From Polyangiaceae bacterium (GTDB lineage Bacteria > Myxococcota_A > Polyangia > Polyangiales > Polyangiaceae): a stretch of DNA of 5,098 nt. This document shows positions 1-5,098 of the stretch, one piece after another. The notes beneath the pieces are model-generated. The model made no database searches, was not told where the DNA came from, and saw nothing but the letters and a program-made list of their open reading frames with translations. The stretch covers positions 1 through 5,098 of the forward strand of contig JAICXU010000321.1 of NCBI GenBank assembly GCA_025934595.1, given 5' to 3'. Numbering within the stretch: the stretch's first letter is position 1; each line of letters begins with the position of its first letter. A program made the position numbers and the translations under genes.

Positions 1-520
1 AGCCTCGCTTCGCTTGCCGTGCTGCCTCGCGCGTCGCGAGCGTGATTTTTTTCTCCGCGTCACCGGCCTCCACGAGCCACCACGCGTCTTGCGAGCTCGC
101 TTCGCGCGAGCACTCGAAGAGAAGCTCGGCGGTGCGCTCGGGCGAGATGCGTTGATCGCTGCGTCCGGGAAGCTCGACGACCGCGCGACGAACCTTGAGC
201 CCGTCGAGCACGCGTGTGATGTGCTTCACCACGCTGCGAAACGCGTCTTCGGTGAGCTCGCTTTTTTTTCCGAGCCCGAAAATGAGCAGCTTGTCGAACG
301 GCAGGCGCGGGCGACCCGGCAGGCACAAAACCTCCGAGTGCTTTCCGAGCAAAAATTCCTCGCGCTCCAGCGCGCTCAATTTTCCCGCGAGCCGCCAATC
401 GACGAGCCCGGCGAGCCCACGCATCGGCATCTCGTCTTCGTAGATGCAGCATGCGACGACCTCGGCCGCCATCGGCTCGTCGAGCTTCTGCAAGTCGGGA
501 GCGACGAAGTGCAGCTCCAT
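1..520 (-). CDS. M17 leucyl aminopeptidase N-terminal-domain-like protein (C-terminus beyond window edge)
   Basis: The minus-strand frame is open from an ATG at 520 to the left edge, giving 173 codons with no stop, so the gene is partial at its 3' end. The product resembles the N-terminal, macro-like domain of M17 leucyl aminopeptidases (PepA family). Residues 33-42 read MRGLAGLVDW, followed by an LPFDKLLIFGLGKKSELT stretch near 73-90 and a helix ending in KVRRAVVELPG near 109-119. This matches the 'VLLVGLGK...LT' core of that domain. No metal-binding or catalytic M17 residues lie in the visible part; they would belong to a C-terminal domain if one exists. My recollection is that myxobacteria carry short proteins with only this domain, so it may be a non-catalytic stand-alone version. 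The ATG lies 4 bases after the nusB stop, with AAGGA 11 bases upstream, suggesting translation coupled to nusB. It contains an A8 run (262-269) and an A7 run (46-52) in the coding strand. Confidence 0.72.
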   Translation of the reverse strand, partial: MELHFVAPDLQKLDEPMAAEVVACCIYEDEMPMRGLAGLVDWRLAGKLSALEREEFLLGKHSEVLCLPGRPRLPFDKLLIFGLGKKSELTEDAFRSVVKHITRVLDGLKVRRAVVELPGRSDQRISPERTAELLFECSREASSQDAWWLVEAGDAEKKITLATREAARQAKRG

Positions 521-524
521 CGGG

Positions 525-941
525 TCACGCGTCCTTGCGACCGAGCTTGTCCGCGATCTGGTTCAAGACGCCGTTGACGAACGCTCCCGAATCCTCCGAC
601 CCGAACGACTTCGCGAGCTCGACCGCCTCGTCCAAAATGACCGCACGCGGCACGTCGGTCTTGTGCTCGAGCTCCCAGGTGCCGAGGCGGAGCAAATTGC
701 GATCGACGCGCGCCATGCGCTCGATGCGCCAATTCGCAGAAGATTGCACAATACACGCATCGATTTTCGCGAGCGAGCCGGCCACGCCACGCACGGCCGC
801 ATCGGCATATTCGCGGCCTTCGGGATTGCCCTCGAAATGCCGCCAAAACAAGGCGATCGCGGCCTCGGCGTCCGCACCCGAGGTCTCGATTTGAAACAAC
901 ATTTGCAGCGCTGCTTCGCGCCCCGAGTGTCTGGCGCCCAT
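525..941 (-). CDS. nusB: Transcription antitermination factor NusB
   Basis: This 138-residue protein is the usual NusB length (about 139 in E. coli). NusB binds boxA RNA together with NusE (ribosomal protein S10) and promotes antitermination of rRNA operons in the cytoplasm. The N-terminus carries the family pattern ARHSGREAALQMLFQ (residues 3-17). The conserved C-terminal half includes ARVDRNLLRLGTWEL (77-91), DVPRAVILDEAVELAKSFG (96-114) and SGAFVNGVLNQIADKL (118-133), all typical of the helical NusB fold. The ATG at 941 was chosen because the family starts right before the R-x-R-E-x-A-L-Q helix; the same frame stays open upstream to 1325, but that part is antisense shadow of ribH. The gene begins 4 bases after the ribH stop and ends 4 bases before the next start, so it is probably cotranscribed with and translationally coupled to ribH. 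Linkage of ribH to nusB is widespread in bacteria. Confidence 0.96.
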   Translation of the reverse strand: MGARHSGREAALQMLFQIETSGADAEAAIALFWRHFEGNPEGREYADAAVRGVAGSLAKIDACIVQSSANWRIERMARVDRNLLRLGTWELEHKTDVPRAVILDEAVELAKSFGSEDSGAFVNGVLNQIADKLGRKDA

Positions 942-945
942 GTTC

Positions 946-1443
946 TCAGAATCCTGCGTCGCCGAGCGCGCGTCCGAGAGCCACCATCTCGATCGCCGTC
1001 GTCGCCGCGTCCCAACCTTTGTTGCCAGCTTTCGTGCCGGCGCGCTCGACGGCTTGCTCGATCGTGTCTGTCGTGAGCACGCCGAACGCGATGGGAACCC
1101 CGGACGACATCGAAGCTTGCGCGACGCCTTTCGCCGCTTCGCCCGCGACGTAATCGAAGTGGGGCGTGGCTCCGCGAATGACGGCGCCGAGCGCGATGAC
1201 GGCGTCGACTTTTTTGCTCGACGCGAGCCGGGCAGCGGCGAACGGAATTTCCCAGGCGCCGGGCACCTTCGCGATCGTGATGTTTTCGCGCGCGACGCCA
1301 TGACGAACGAGCGCATCGACGGCACCGCTGACGAGGTGATCGACGATGAACGCGTTGAAACGGCTCGCGACGATCGCGAACTTGGCGCCGGCGGGCGCGA
1401 CGAGCGTTCCTTCGATCGTTCGAGGCGGCGTGGATTGGCTCAT
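946..1443 (-). CDS. ribH: 6,7-dimethyl-8-ribityllumazine synthase (RibH, beta subunit)
   Basis: Lumazine synthase condenses 5-amino-6-(D-ribitylamino)uracil with 3,4-dihydroxy-2-butanone 4-phosphate to form lumazine, the penultimate riboflavin step. The 165-residue length is normal for the family. Visible motifs are ASRFN (26-30, substrate ring binding), PGAWEIP (61-67), GAVIRGATPHFDYV (86-99) with the catalytic-type His95, VPIAFGVLTTDTIEQA (116-131) in the phosphate and ribityl-binding region, and RAGTKAGNKG (134-143). No key residue is missing, so the enzyme should be active, probably as a pentamer or icosahedral shell. The ATG at 1443 is 3 bases after the ribBA stop and is preceded by a GAAAGAG purine stretch (1453-1459) with about 9 bases spacing, located inside the ribBA 3' end. 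This indicates coupled translation within the rib operon. Confidence 0.97.
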   Translation of the reverse strand: MSQSTPPRTIEGTLVAPAGAKFAIVASRFNAFIVDHLVSGAVDALVRHGVARENITIAKVPGAWEIPFAAARLASSKKVDAVIALGAVIRGATPHFDYVAGEAAKGVAQASMSSGVPIAFGVLTTDTIEQAVERAGTKAGNKGWDAATTAIEMVALGRALGDAGF

Positions 1444-1446
1444 GGT

Positions 1447-2625
1447 CTATGTCTCTTTCGACGAATCCAAGGGACGGCACTCGACGATGTCGAGCCCGTA
1501 GCCGTGGATACCGGCAATTCTACGAGGATTGTTCGTGAGAAGGCGGATCTTGTGAAGGCCGAGGTCGGCGAGGACTTGCGCGCCCAGTCCGTATTCGCGA
1601 AGCGGTCCCGCTTCGATAAGCAATGGCCGGCTGCTCTCGGGCTCCGTTTCAATCGGCAAAATGGCTCCAAACGCGTTCAGCTCCTTCGCGATGTTTCCCG
1701 AAGGCGGCAGGTACACCACGACGCCGCGGCCTTCGCTCTCGATCATACGGAACGATGCGCGAAGGTTCGCGCCGCCTTCGCCGCGCGCCGTCGACGCGAA
1801 CATGTCGGTGAGGAGCATGCCCGCGTGCATGCGACACGTGATGGGAGAGTCGCCCGTGAGGTTCCCTTTCGTGAACGCCAGGATCTGTCGTCCGCTCGGC
1901 GACGCTTCGAACACGATCGCGCGCCAGGGCGTGCCCGTCGCATCGAGCGTGATTTCTTTCTCCGAAACGCGCGTGACGAGACGCTCGGTCTGCATGCGGT
2001 ACTGAATGAGGTCGGCGATCGACAGAATGAGCAGATCGTGTTTTTTCGAAAACGCCTCGAGGTCGGGCATGCGCGCCATCGAGCCGTCCTCCTTCATGAT
2101 CTCGCAGATGACTCCCGCGGGAGTGAGGCCGGCCATGCGCGCGAGATCGACCGAGCCCTCCGTCTGTCCCGTGCGAACGAGCACGCCACCGCTCTTGGCT
2201 TTGAGCGGAAACACGTGACCGGGCGTGACGAGATCGCCGGGATGACAATTCGGATTGGCGGCGACGCGCATCGTGTGCGCGCGATCGGCGGCGCTGATTC
2301 CGGTGGTGACGCCTTGCTTCGCTTCCACGCTCACGGTGAACGCGGTGCCGAGAGGCGGACCACCCCTGCCCGGCGTGTGCATCATCGGCAAGCCGAGGCG
2401 ATCGATCTGCTCTTCGGTGAGCGTGAGGCAAATGAGACCGCGCCCATGCGTGGCCATGAAGTTCACGCCTTCGGGCGTTACGAGCTCCGCGGCCACGCAC
2501 AAATCGCCTTCATTTTCCCTGTCTTCGTCATCGACCAAGATGACCATTCCGCCGGTCCGAATGGCAGCGAGCGCGCGGTTCACGCGTTCGACCAGCTTGG
2601 GGTCCAATTCGAAGAGGGGCGACAT
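1447..2625 (-). CDS. ribBA: RibBA-like protein: DHBP synthase fused to degenerate GTP cyclohydrolase II domain (RibBX-like)
   Basis: The N-terminal half (about 1-212) is 3,4-dihydroxy-2-butanone-4-phosphate synthase, which turns ribulose 5-phosphate into the four-carbon riboflavin precursor. It has VDDEDRENEGD (31-41), THGRG (59-63), GVTTGISAADRA (105-116), TPGHVFPL (134-141) and RTGQTEGSVDLARMAGLTPA (151-170). The GQTE has Gln154 where most RibB proteins have the metal-ligand His. The C-terminal half (about 213-386) is related to GTP cyclohydrolase II and keeps REYGLGAQVL (343-352), KIRLLTNNPRRIAG (359-372) and GYGL. However, the zinc motif normally built on C-x10-C-x-C is absent: Met270 and glycines occupy the cysteine positions, and the RQEGRGIGL segment is replaced by PPSGNIAKEL (307-316). 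GTP hydrolysis is therefore unlikely; compare the RibBX variant described in Proteobacteria. The start at 2625 has an AAGGA site 8 bases upstream. The gene sits between ribE and ribH. Length 392 is typical of RibBA. Confidence 0.93.
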   Translation of the reverse strand: MSPLFELDPKLVERVNRALAAIRTGGMVILVDDEDRENEGDLCVAAELVTPEGVNFMATHGRGLICLTLTEEQIDRLGLPMMHTPGRGGPPLGTAFTVSVEAKQGVTTGISAADRAHTMRVAANPNCHPGDLVTPGHVFPLKAKSGGVLVRTGQTEGSVDLARMAGLTPAGVICEIMKEDGSMARMPDLEAFSKKHDLLILSIADLIQYRMQTERLVTRVSEKEITLDATGTPWRAIVFEASPSGRQILAFTKGNLTGDSPITCRMHAGMLLTDMFASTARGEGGANLRASFRMIESEGRGVVVYLPPSGNIAKELNAFGAILPIETEPESSRPLLIEAGPLREYGLGAQVLADLGLHKIRLLTNNPRRIAGIHGYGLDIVECRPLDSSKET

Positions 2626-2633
2626 GCTCGAGA

Positions 2634-2640
2634 TCCTTTA
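2634..2640 (-). promoter_or_regulatory. Ribosome binding site of ribBA
   Basis: On the minus strand TAAAGGA ends 8 bases before the ATG at 2625. This is the strongest Shine-Dalgarno match inside the rib cluster and fixes the ribBA start. It follows immediately after the 14-base tandem repeat, whose second unit (minus-strand order) ends in the same TAAA. Confidence 0.7.
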
Positions 2641-2664
2641 GATGTGAAGCTTTAGATATGAAGT
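2637..2664. repeat. 14-base tandem direct repeat in the ribE-ribBA spacer
   Basis: Two adjacent copies, TTTAGATGTGAAGC (2637-2650) and TTTAGATATGAAGT (2651-2664), match at 12 of 14 positions. They fill about half of the 61-base gap between the ribE stop and the ribBA start, in unusually AT-rich sequence for this window. Possible roles are a protein-binding site, a leader RNA element controlling ribBA translation, or a chance duplication; the sequence alone does not decide. Confidence 0.6.
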
Positions 2665-2686
2665 AATTCTTGGGTTGGGGATCGGC

Positions 2687-3385
2687 TCATGGTTTGTAGC
2701 CGGCGCGCTCCAGCGCCGCGCCGAGATCCCCCGAAGGCTTCGTGCCGACGTCATCGGTCGCGTCACGTGCCACGTCACCTGTCACGTCACGAGCGCGCAG
2801 GACGTAGCGTGCGATGAGGTCGATCTCGAGGTTCACTTTGTCGCCGGCACCGAGCGCTCCGAGCGTCGTCATCTTGAGCGTGTGCGGAATGAGGGTGACG
2901 CCGAACGAGCCCGCGCCCACCGAGTTCACGGTGAGGCTCACGCCGCTCACCCCAATCGATCCTTTTTCGGCGATGAAGCGCGCGAGCTCGGGGGGAAACG
3001 AAAATGTCATGACCTGGCTGTCGCCCGATGCTTCGCGTTTCACGAGAGCGCCGACGCCGTCGACGTGTCCCGTGACGAGATGACCGCCCATGCGACCGCC
3101 GAGCTGCATCGCGCGTTCGAGATTGACCTCTGCCCCTTGCGCGAGCGCGCCGAGTGTCGTGCGCGCCAGCGTCTCCGCCGACGCGTCGACCTCGAAGCCG
3201 CCCGGGTGAATGGCGACGACGGTGAGACAGGCGCCGCTCACCGAGATCGATTCACCTAGGGCGAGCGCTCCGCCGGGAGCGGCCGCGCCGACGCCCATCT
3301 TGCACGCGATGCGCAGGCGGGATTCGCCGCCGCGCATTTGCTTGGCCGCGAGCAGGCCTATTTCTTCGACGAGCCCGGTAAACAC
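2687..3385 (-). CDS. ribE: Riboflavin synthase, alpha subunit
   Basis: Riboflavin synthase dismutates two 6,7-dimethyl-8-ribityllumazine molecules to riboflavin and 5-amino-6-ribitylaminouracil. The protein shows the duplicated beta-barrel layout of the family. Barrel one starts MFTGLVEEIG (1-10), with SVSGACLTV (48-56) and GGHLVTGHVDGVG (100-112). Barrel two has KGSIGVSGVSLTVN (141-154), LIPHTLKMTTLG (165-176) and VNLEIDLIARYV (184-195). The start is a GTG at 3385, chosen because family members begin with M-F-T-G; an AGAAGG lies very close upstream (2 bases), and a TTG at 3403 is a weaker alternative. At 232 residues it is longer than the roughly 210-residue norm because of a 30-residue charged tail after Arg198 (Asp-, Arg- and Gly-rich). 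It is the first gene of the cluster visible here. No FMN riboswitch is seen upstream. The naming follows the convention where ribE is the alpha subunit (ribC in some genomes). Confidence 0.95.
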   Translation of the reverse strand: MFTGLVEEIGLLAAKQMRGGESRLRIACKMGVGAAAPGGALALGESISVSGACLTVVAIHPGGFEVDASAETLARTTLGALAQGAEVNLERAMQLGGRMGGHLVTGHVDGVGALVKREASGDSQVMTFSFPPELARFIAEKGSIGVSGVSLTVNSVGAGSFGVTLIPHTLKMTTLGALGAGDKVNLEIDLIARYVLRARDVTGDVARDATDDVGTKPSGDLGAALERAGYKP

Positions 3386-3494
3386 CGCCTTCTTGTAGCG
3401 CAAACCGGGCGCGGAGCATGGAGGGAATTGTGGGCCTAGCTCGCCCGACTTCGCGTGATCATGTTTCCCTGCGACTATCTCTCGGGGAGTGGAA
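3386..3494. promoter_or_regulatory. Divergent intergenic region between ribE and the kinase gene
   Basis: These 109 bases separate two genes read in opposite directions, so they should hold the promoter for the rib cluster (minus) and for the kinase (plus). I see no convincing -35/-10 pair for a housekeeping sigma factor. Weak candidates are a CACAAT box on the minus strand (3427-3432) and a GACTATCT on the plus strand (3473-3480). A TGATCA palindrome lies at 3457-3462. The conserved segments of an FMN riboswitch are absent, and the region is hardly long enough for one plus a promoter. Confidence 0.4.
3484..3489 (+). promoter_or_regulatory. Ribosome binding site of the kinase gene
   Basis: GGGGAG ends 5 bases before the ATG at 3495. 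It decides the start: a GTG at 3489 in the same frame would overlap this site and would leave no room for ribosome binding, so the ATG is preferred. Confidence 0.7.
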
Positions 3495-4751
3495 ATGACG
3501 AATTCTTCGTTCGAAATGGGCGGCGATCCGACGGTCGTCGACGACGCGTTGGGACGCGACGAGACGTTGGCGGCGGGCGGCGTCGTGGCACGCACCCCGG
3601 TCGCCGGCGCCATCGACAAAACGCTTCGCACGACGGTGCTCCCGCGCGTCGAGGTCGTCGGCACCGAATCGAAGATCGTGGCGGACGGCAAGCTTCGGTA
3701 CGAGCGCTCGCACCGCATCGGCGAAGGCGGCGTCGGCGAGGTCATCAAAGCGCGTGACAACGACATCGATCGCGACGTCGCCATCAAGCAGCTGCGCGCC
3801 GAGATGAAAGAATCGCACGCCACGGTGCTGCGCTTCGCGGAAGAAGTGCGCACGGTCGGCAAGCTCGAGCATCCGAACATCGTCCCCATTCACGACGTCG
3901 GCGTGCATCCGAACGGCGAATATTTCTTCGTGATGAAGTACGTGAACGGCGAGACGCTCGAATCGATCATCGACAAGCTCGCGGCCGGCGACGCCGAGTA
4001 TCACGCGAAGTACGACTTCGAGCGGCGCGTCGAGCTCATGATGGGCGTGCTCGAGGCGATCGCGTACGCCCACTCGAAAAAGATGATTCATCGCGACATC
4101 AAGCCCGCGAACGTCATGGTGGGTCCGTACGGCGAGGTGGTCGTGATGGACTGGGGGCTCGCGCGCGAAGTCTCGGGACCGGAGCCCGTGCACGCGCCGA
4201 ACGACTCACCCGATGCTTCGGGAGGTCGCAAGCTCTTCAAGACCCAGGTCGGCGCGGTCCTCGGAACGCCGGCGTACATGTCGCCCGAGCAAGCGCGCGG
4301 CGATGAGCTCGACGAGCGCAGCGACGTCTACAGTCTGACGATGATGTTCTACGAGCTCCTCACGCTGCAACATCCGCTCGCGAATCACACCTCGCTCGAA
4401 AGCATGCTCGAAGCGGTCAAGAACGAGGCGGTTCCGCCCGCGATTTTTCAGCCGACGGTGAGCGCGCAGGGCAAGGTGCCCGCCGAGCTCTCGTGGTTCG
4501 TCGAGAAAGGCCTTCGCAAGGACAAGAGCGAGCGCTTTCAGACCGTCGACGAGATGATCGACCGTCTGCGCCGGCGAGCGGCCGGAACGATTCCCGTGCA
4601 GTGTCCGATCACGTTCACGATGCGCGGCACGATGCTCCTGCGGCAAGCGCTCGAAAAGTGGCCTTACCCTACGTTGTGGACCTTCTTTGCCATCGTGCTG
4701 AGCCTCGTGACGCTCGCTGCCTTCGGCGTGATTCATCTGGCCGCGCGTTGA
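3495..4751 (+). CDS. Membrane-anchored Hanks-type Ser/Thr protein kinase
   Basis: This 418-residue protein is a eukaryotic-like Ser/Thr kinase that phosphorylates proteins from the cytoplasmic face of the membrane. The kinase domain spans about 69-361. It has the glycine loop IGEGGVGEV (75-83), VAIK with the ATP-binding Lys98, a C-helix Glu near 116-117, LEHPNIV (124-130), the catalytic loop HRDIKPANVMV (199-209; Asp201, Asn206), DWGLA (219-223) in place of DFG, GTPAYMSPEQA (257-267) and DERSDVYSL (273-281). All catalytic residues are present. The first 68 residues are low in order and contain three D-x-T-[V/L] motifs (11, 22, 41). Residues 362-392 form a linker with PVQCPITF, and 393-416 form a single hydrophobic membrane segment with only two residues after it. 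There is thus no extracellular sensor domain. The start at 3495 follows GGGGAG. It is divergent from ribE; no substrate is evident from the context. DWG kinases are common in myxobacteria and planctomycetes. Confidence 0.95.
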   Translation: MTNSSFEMGGDPTVVDDALGRDETLAAGGVVARTPVAGAIDKTLRTTVLPRVEVVGTESKIVADGKLRYERSHRIGEGGVGEVIKARDNDIDRDVAIKQLRAEMKESHATVLRFAEEVRTVGKLEHPNIVPIHDVGVHPNGEYFFVMKYVNGETLESIIDKLAAGDAEYHAKYDFERRVELMMGVLEAIAYAHSKKMIHRDIKPANVMVGPYGEVVVMDWGLAREVSGPEPVHAPNDSPDASGGRKLFKTQVGAVLGTPAYMSPEQARGDELDERSDVYSLTMMFYELLTLQHPLANHTSLESMLEAVKNEAVPPAIFQPTVSAQGKVPAELSWFVEKGLRKDKSERFQTVDEMIDRLRRRAAGTIPVQCPITFTMRGTMLLRQALEKWPYPTLWTFFAIVLSLVTLAAFGVIHLAAR

Positions 4752-5057
4752 GCGAAAAGCGCGGCAAATTGAACGGGGCGCCGGCCGGGCGCGCGGCGAC
4801 CGTCGCTGCGGACCGAAAACGAGCGGCAAGCTCGAACGTCTCGTTTCTGCGGTCGTCAGCTCTCTGTGTCGAGAGACCGACACGCCGGCGCCAGCGTGGG
4901 TGGAAACGATCCACAACGCGGAGCCTTTCTTCCCGATGAGCGTCTCCGAATACGCGCTGCGCGTGCGGCTGATGCTCGAATCTCCGGCGCCGTTTCGCGC
5001 TCGCAACGTATTCGTGCCTGAAAGCTACATGAGCCGCGCATAGGGTAAGCTTTTCGT
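4752..5057. other. 306-base stretch without an intact gene
   Basis: Between the kinase stop and the next start there is no ORF with a good start and ribosome binding site. The first 70 bases are very GC-rich with short self-complementary blocks around 4777-4797 (GGCGCC, GCCGG), but no T-run follows, so I do not call a terminator. The 3' part holds the start-less coding-like frame listed separately. Confidence 0.5.
4825..5043 (+). pseudogene. Coding-like frame lacking a usable start; possible 3' remnant of a small gene
   Basis: Frame open from 4732 to the TAG at 5041. The part from about 4825 reads like a real protein: a helix-like GKLERLVSAVVSSLCRET, then APAWVETIHNAEPFFP, then SVSEYALRVRLMLESP and FRARNVFVPESYMSRA at the C-terminus, with low-complexity Arg/Gly residues only upstream of it. 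There is no ATG, GTG or TTG in this frame before the GTG at 4900, which has no ribosome binding site and would give only 47 residues, cutting off the likely first helix. It could be a gene whose 5' end was lost or frameshifted, a gene using a rare start (ATT at 4768 or CTG at 4864), or a short real gene from 4900. I do not recognise the family; the pattern of a small single-domain protein next to a gene border is reminiscent of antitoxin-like small proteins, but that is a guess. Confidence 0.4.
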
Positions 5058-5098
5058 ATGCGCCGCGGAGCTCTCGCATTTTTTCTGCTCGTCTCACT
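5058..5098 (+). CDS. Start of a probable exported protein (partial)
   Basis: An ATG at 5058 opens a frame that runs to the window edge. The 13 visible residues, MRRGALAFFLLVS, have two arginines followed by a hydrophobic core, as in a Sec signal peptide or lipoprotein signal. AGGG at 5042-5045 lies 12 bases upstream, a weak and distant ribosome binding site. It begins 14 bases after the TAG of the preceding remnant frame. Nothing about its function can be told from the visible part. Confidence 0.45.
   Translation, partial: MRRGALAFFLLVS

Noticed and set aside
942..1325. Upstream extension of the nusB frame
   Set aside because: The extra residues are a shadow of ribH; NusB proteins start just before the R-E-x-A-L-Q helix, as from 941.
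940..2655. 571-codon plus-strand open frame
   Set aside because: It lies exactly antisense to ribBA and ribH, is rich in Arg, Asp, Glu and His as expected from the complement of GC-rich codons, and shows no recognisable domain.
3386..3494. FMN riboswitch ahead of ribE
   Set aside because: The conserved RFN segments (such as AGGGGCGG and the GACCGGCGGU-type block) are not visible on the minus strand, and there is little room.
3386..3889. Upstream extension of the ribE frame to an ATG at 3889
   Set aside because: It would run antisense through the kinase N-terminus; riboflavin synthases start at M-F-T-G, which the GTG at 3385 provides.
3459..4193. 244-codon minus-strand frame antisense to the kinase
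   Set aside because: His/Arg/Asp-rich antisense shadow of a well-supported kinase coding sequence.
4777..4797. Possible intrinsic terminator after the kinase
   Set aside because: The GC-rich self-complementary blocks are not followed by a T-run on either strand and do not form one clear stem-loop.
4493..4939. 148-codon plus-strand frame overlapping the kinase end
   Set aside because: Most of it is the +1 shadow of the kinase gene, with Arg/Ser/Ala-rich composition; the adjacent frame ending at 5043 looks more protein-like.

Overview
The window looks like chromosomal DNA from a GC-rich myxobacterium or close relative (Myxococcota, possibly Polyangiales). The basis is high GC with GC-rich third codon positions, a riboflavin-gene/nusB cluster in an order common in deltaproteobacteria, and a membrane-tethered Hanks-type Ser/Thr kinase with a DWG instead of DFG motif. 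The taxonomic call is inference; no rRNA or marker gene is present.

Layout. From position 3385 down to the left edge, the minus strand carries a tight cluster in the order ribE (riboflavin synthase), ribBA-like (3,4-dihydroxy-2-butanone-4-phosphate synthase fused to a GTP cyclohydrolase II-like domain), ribH (lumazine synthase), nusB, and a gene for a leucyl-aminopeptidase N-terminal (M17_N-like) domain protein that runs off the window. The last four genes are separated by only 3-4 bases; ribE and ribBA are 61 bases apart. Divergent from ribE, after a 109-base intergenic region, a plus-strand gene encodes a 418-residue Ser/Thr protein kinase with one C-terminal membrane anchor. After it comes a short open frame with protein-like composition but no usable start (4825-5043), then the beginning of a likely exported protein at 5058.

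How the genes work together. RibB makes 3,4-dihydroxy-2-butanone 4-phosphate, RibH condenses it with 5-amino-6-ribitylamino-uracil to give lumazine, and RibE dismutates lumazine to riboflavin. NusB acts in rRNA antitermination and is often linked to ribH. The pyrimidine branch (ribD and a working GTP cyclohydrolase II) is not seen here. The RibA-like half of the fusion has lost all three zinc-binding cysteines and the EGRGIG segment, so it probably does not hydrolyse GTP and the cell should carry another ribA (or equivalent) elsewhere.

Most notable points: the degenerate, RibX-like second domain of RibBA; a His-to-Gln change at a metal-ligand position of its RibB domain; an M17_N-like protein joined to the nusB end of the operon; a 14-base tandem repeat just ahead of the ribBA ribosome binding site; and the start-less remnant ORF downstream of the kinase. 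I found no clearly new multi-gene system.
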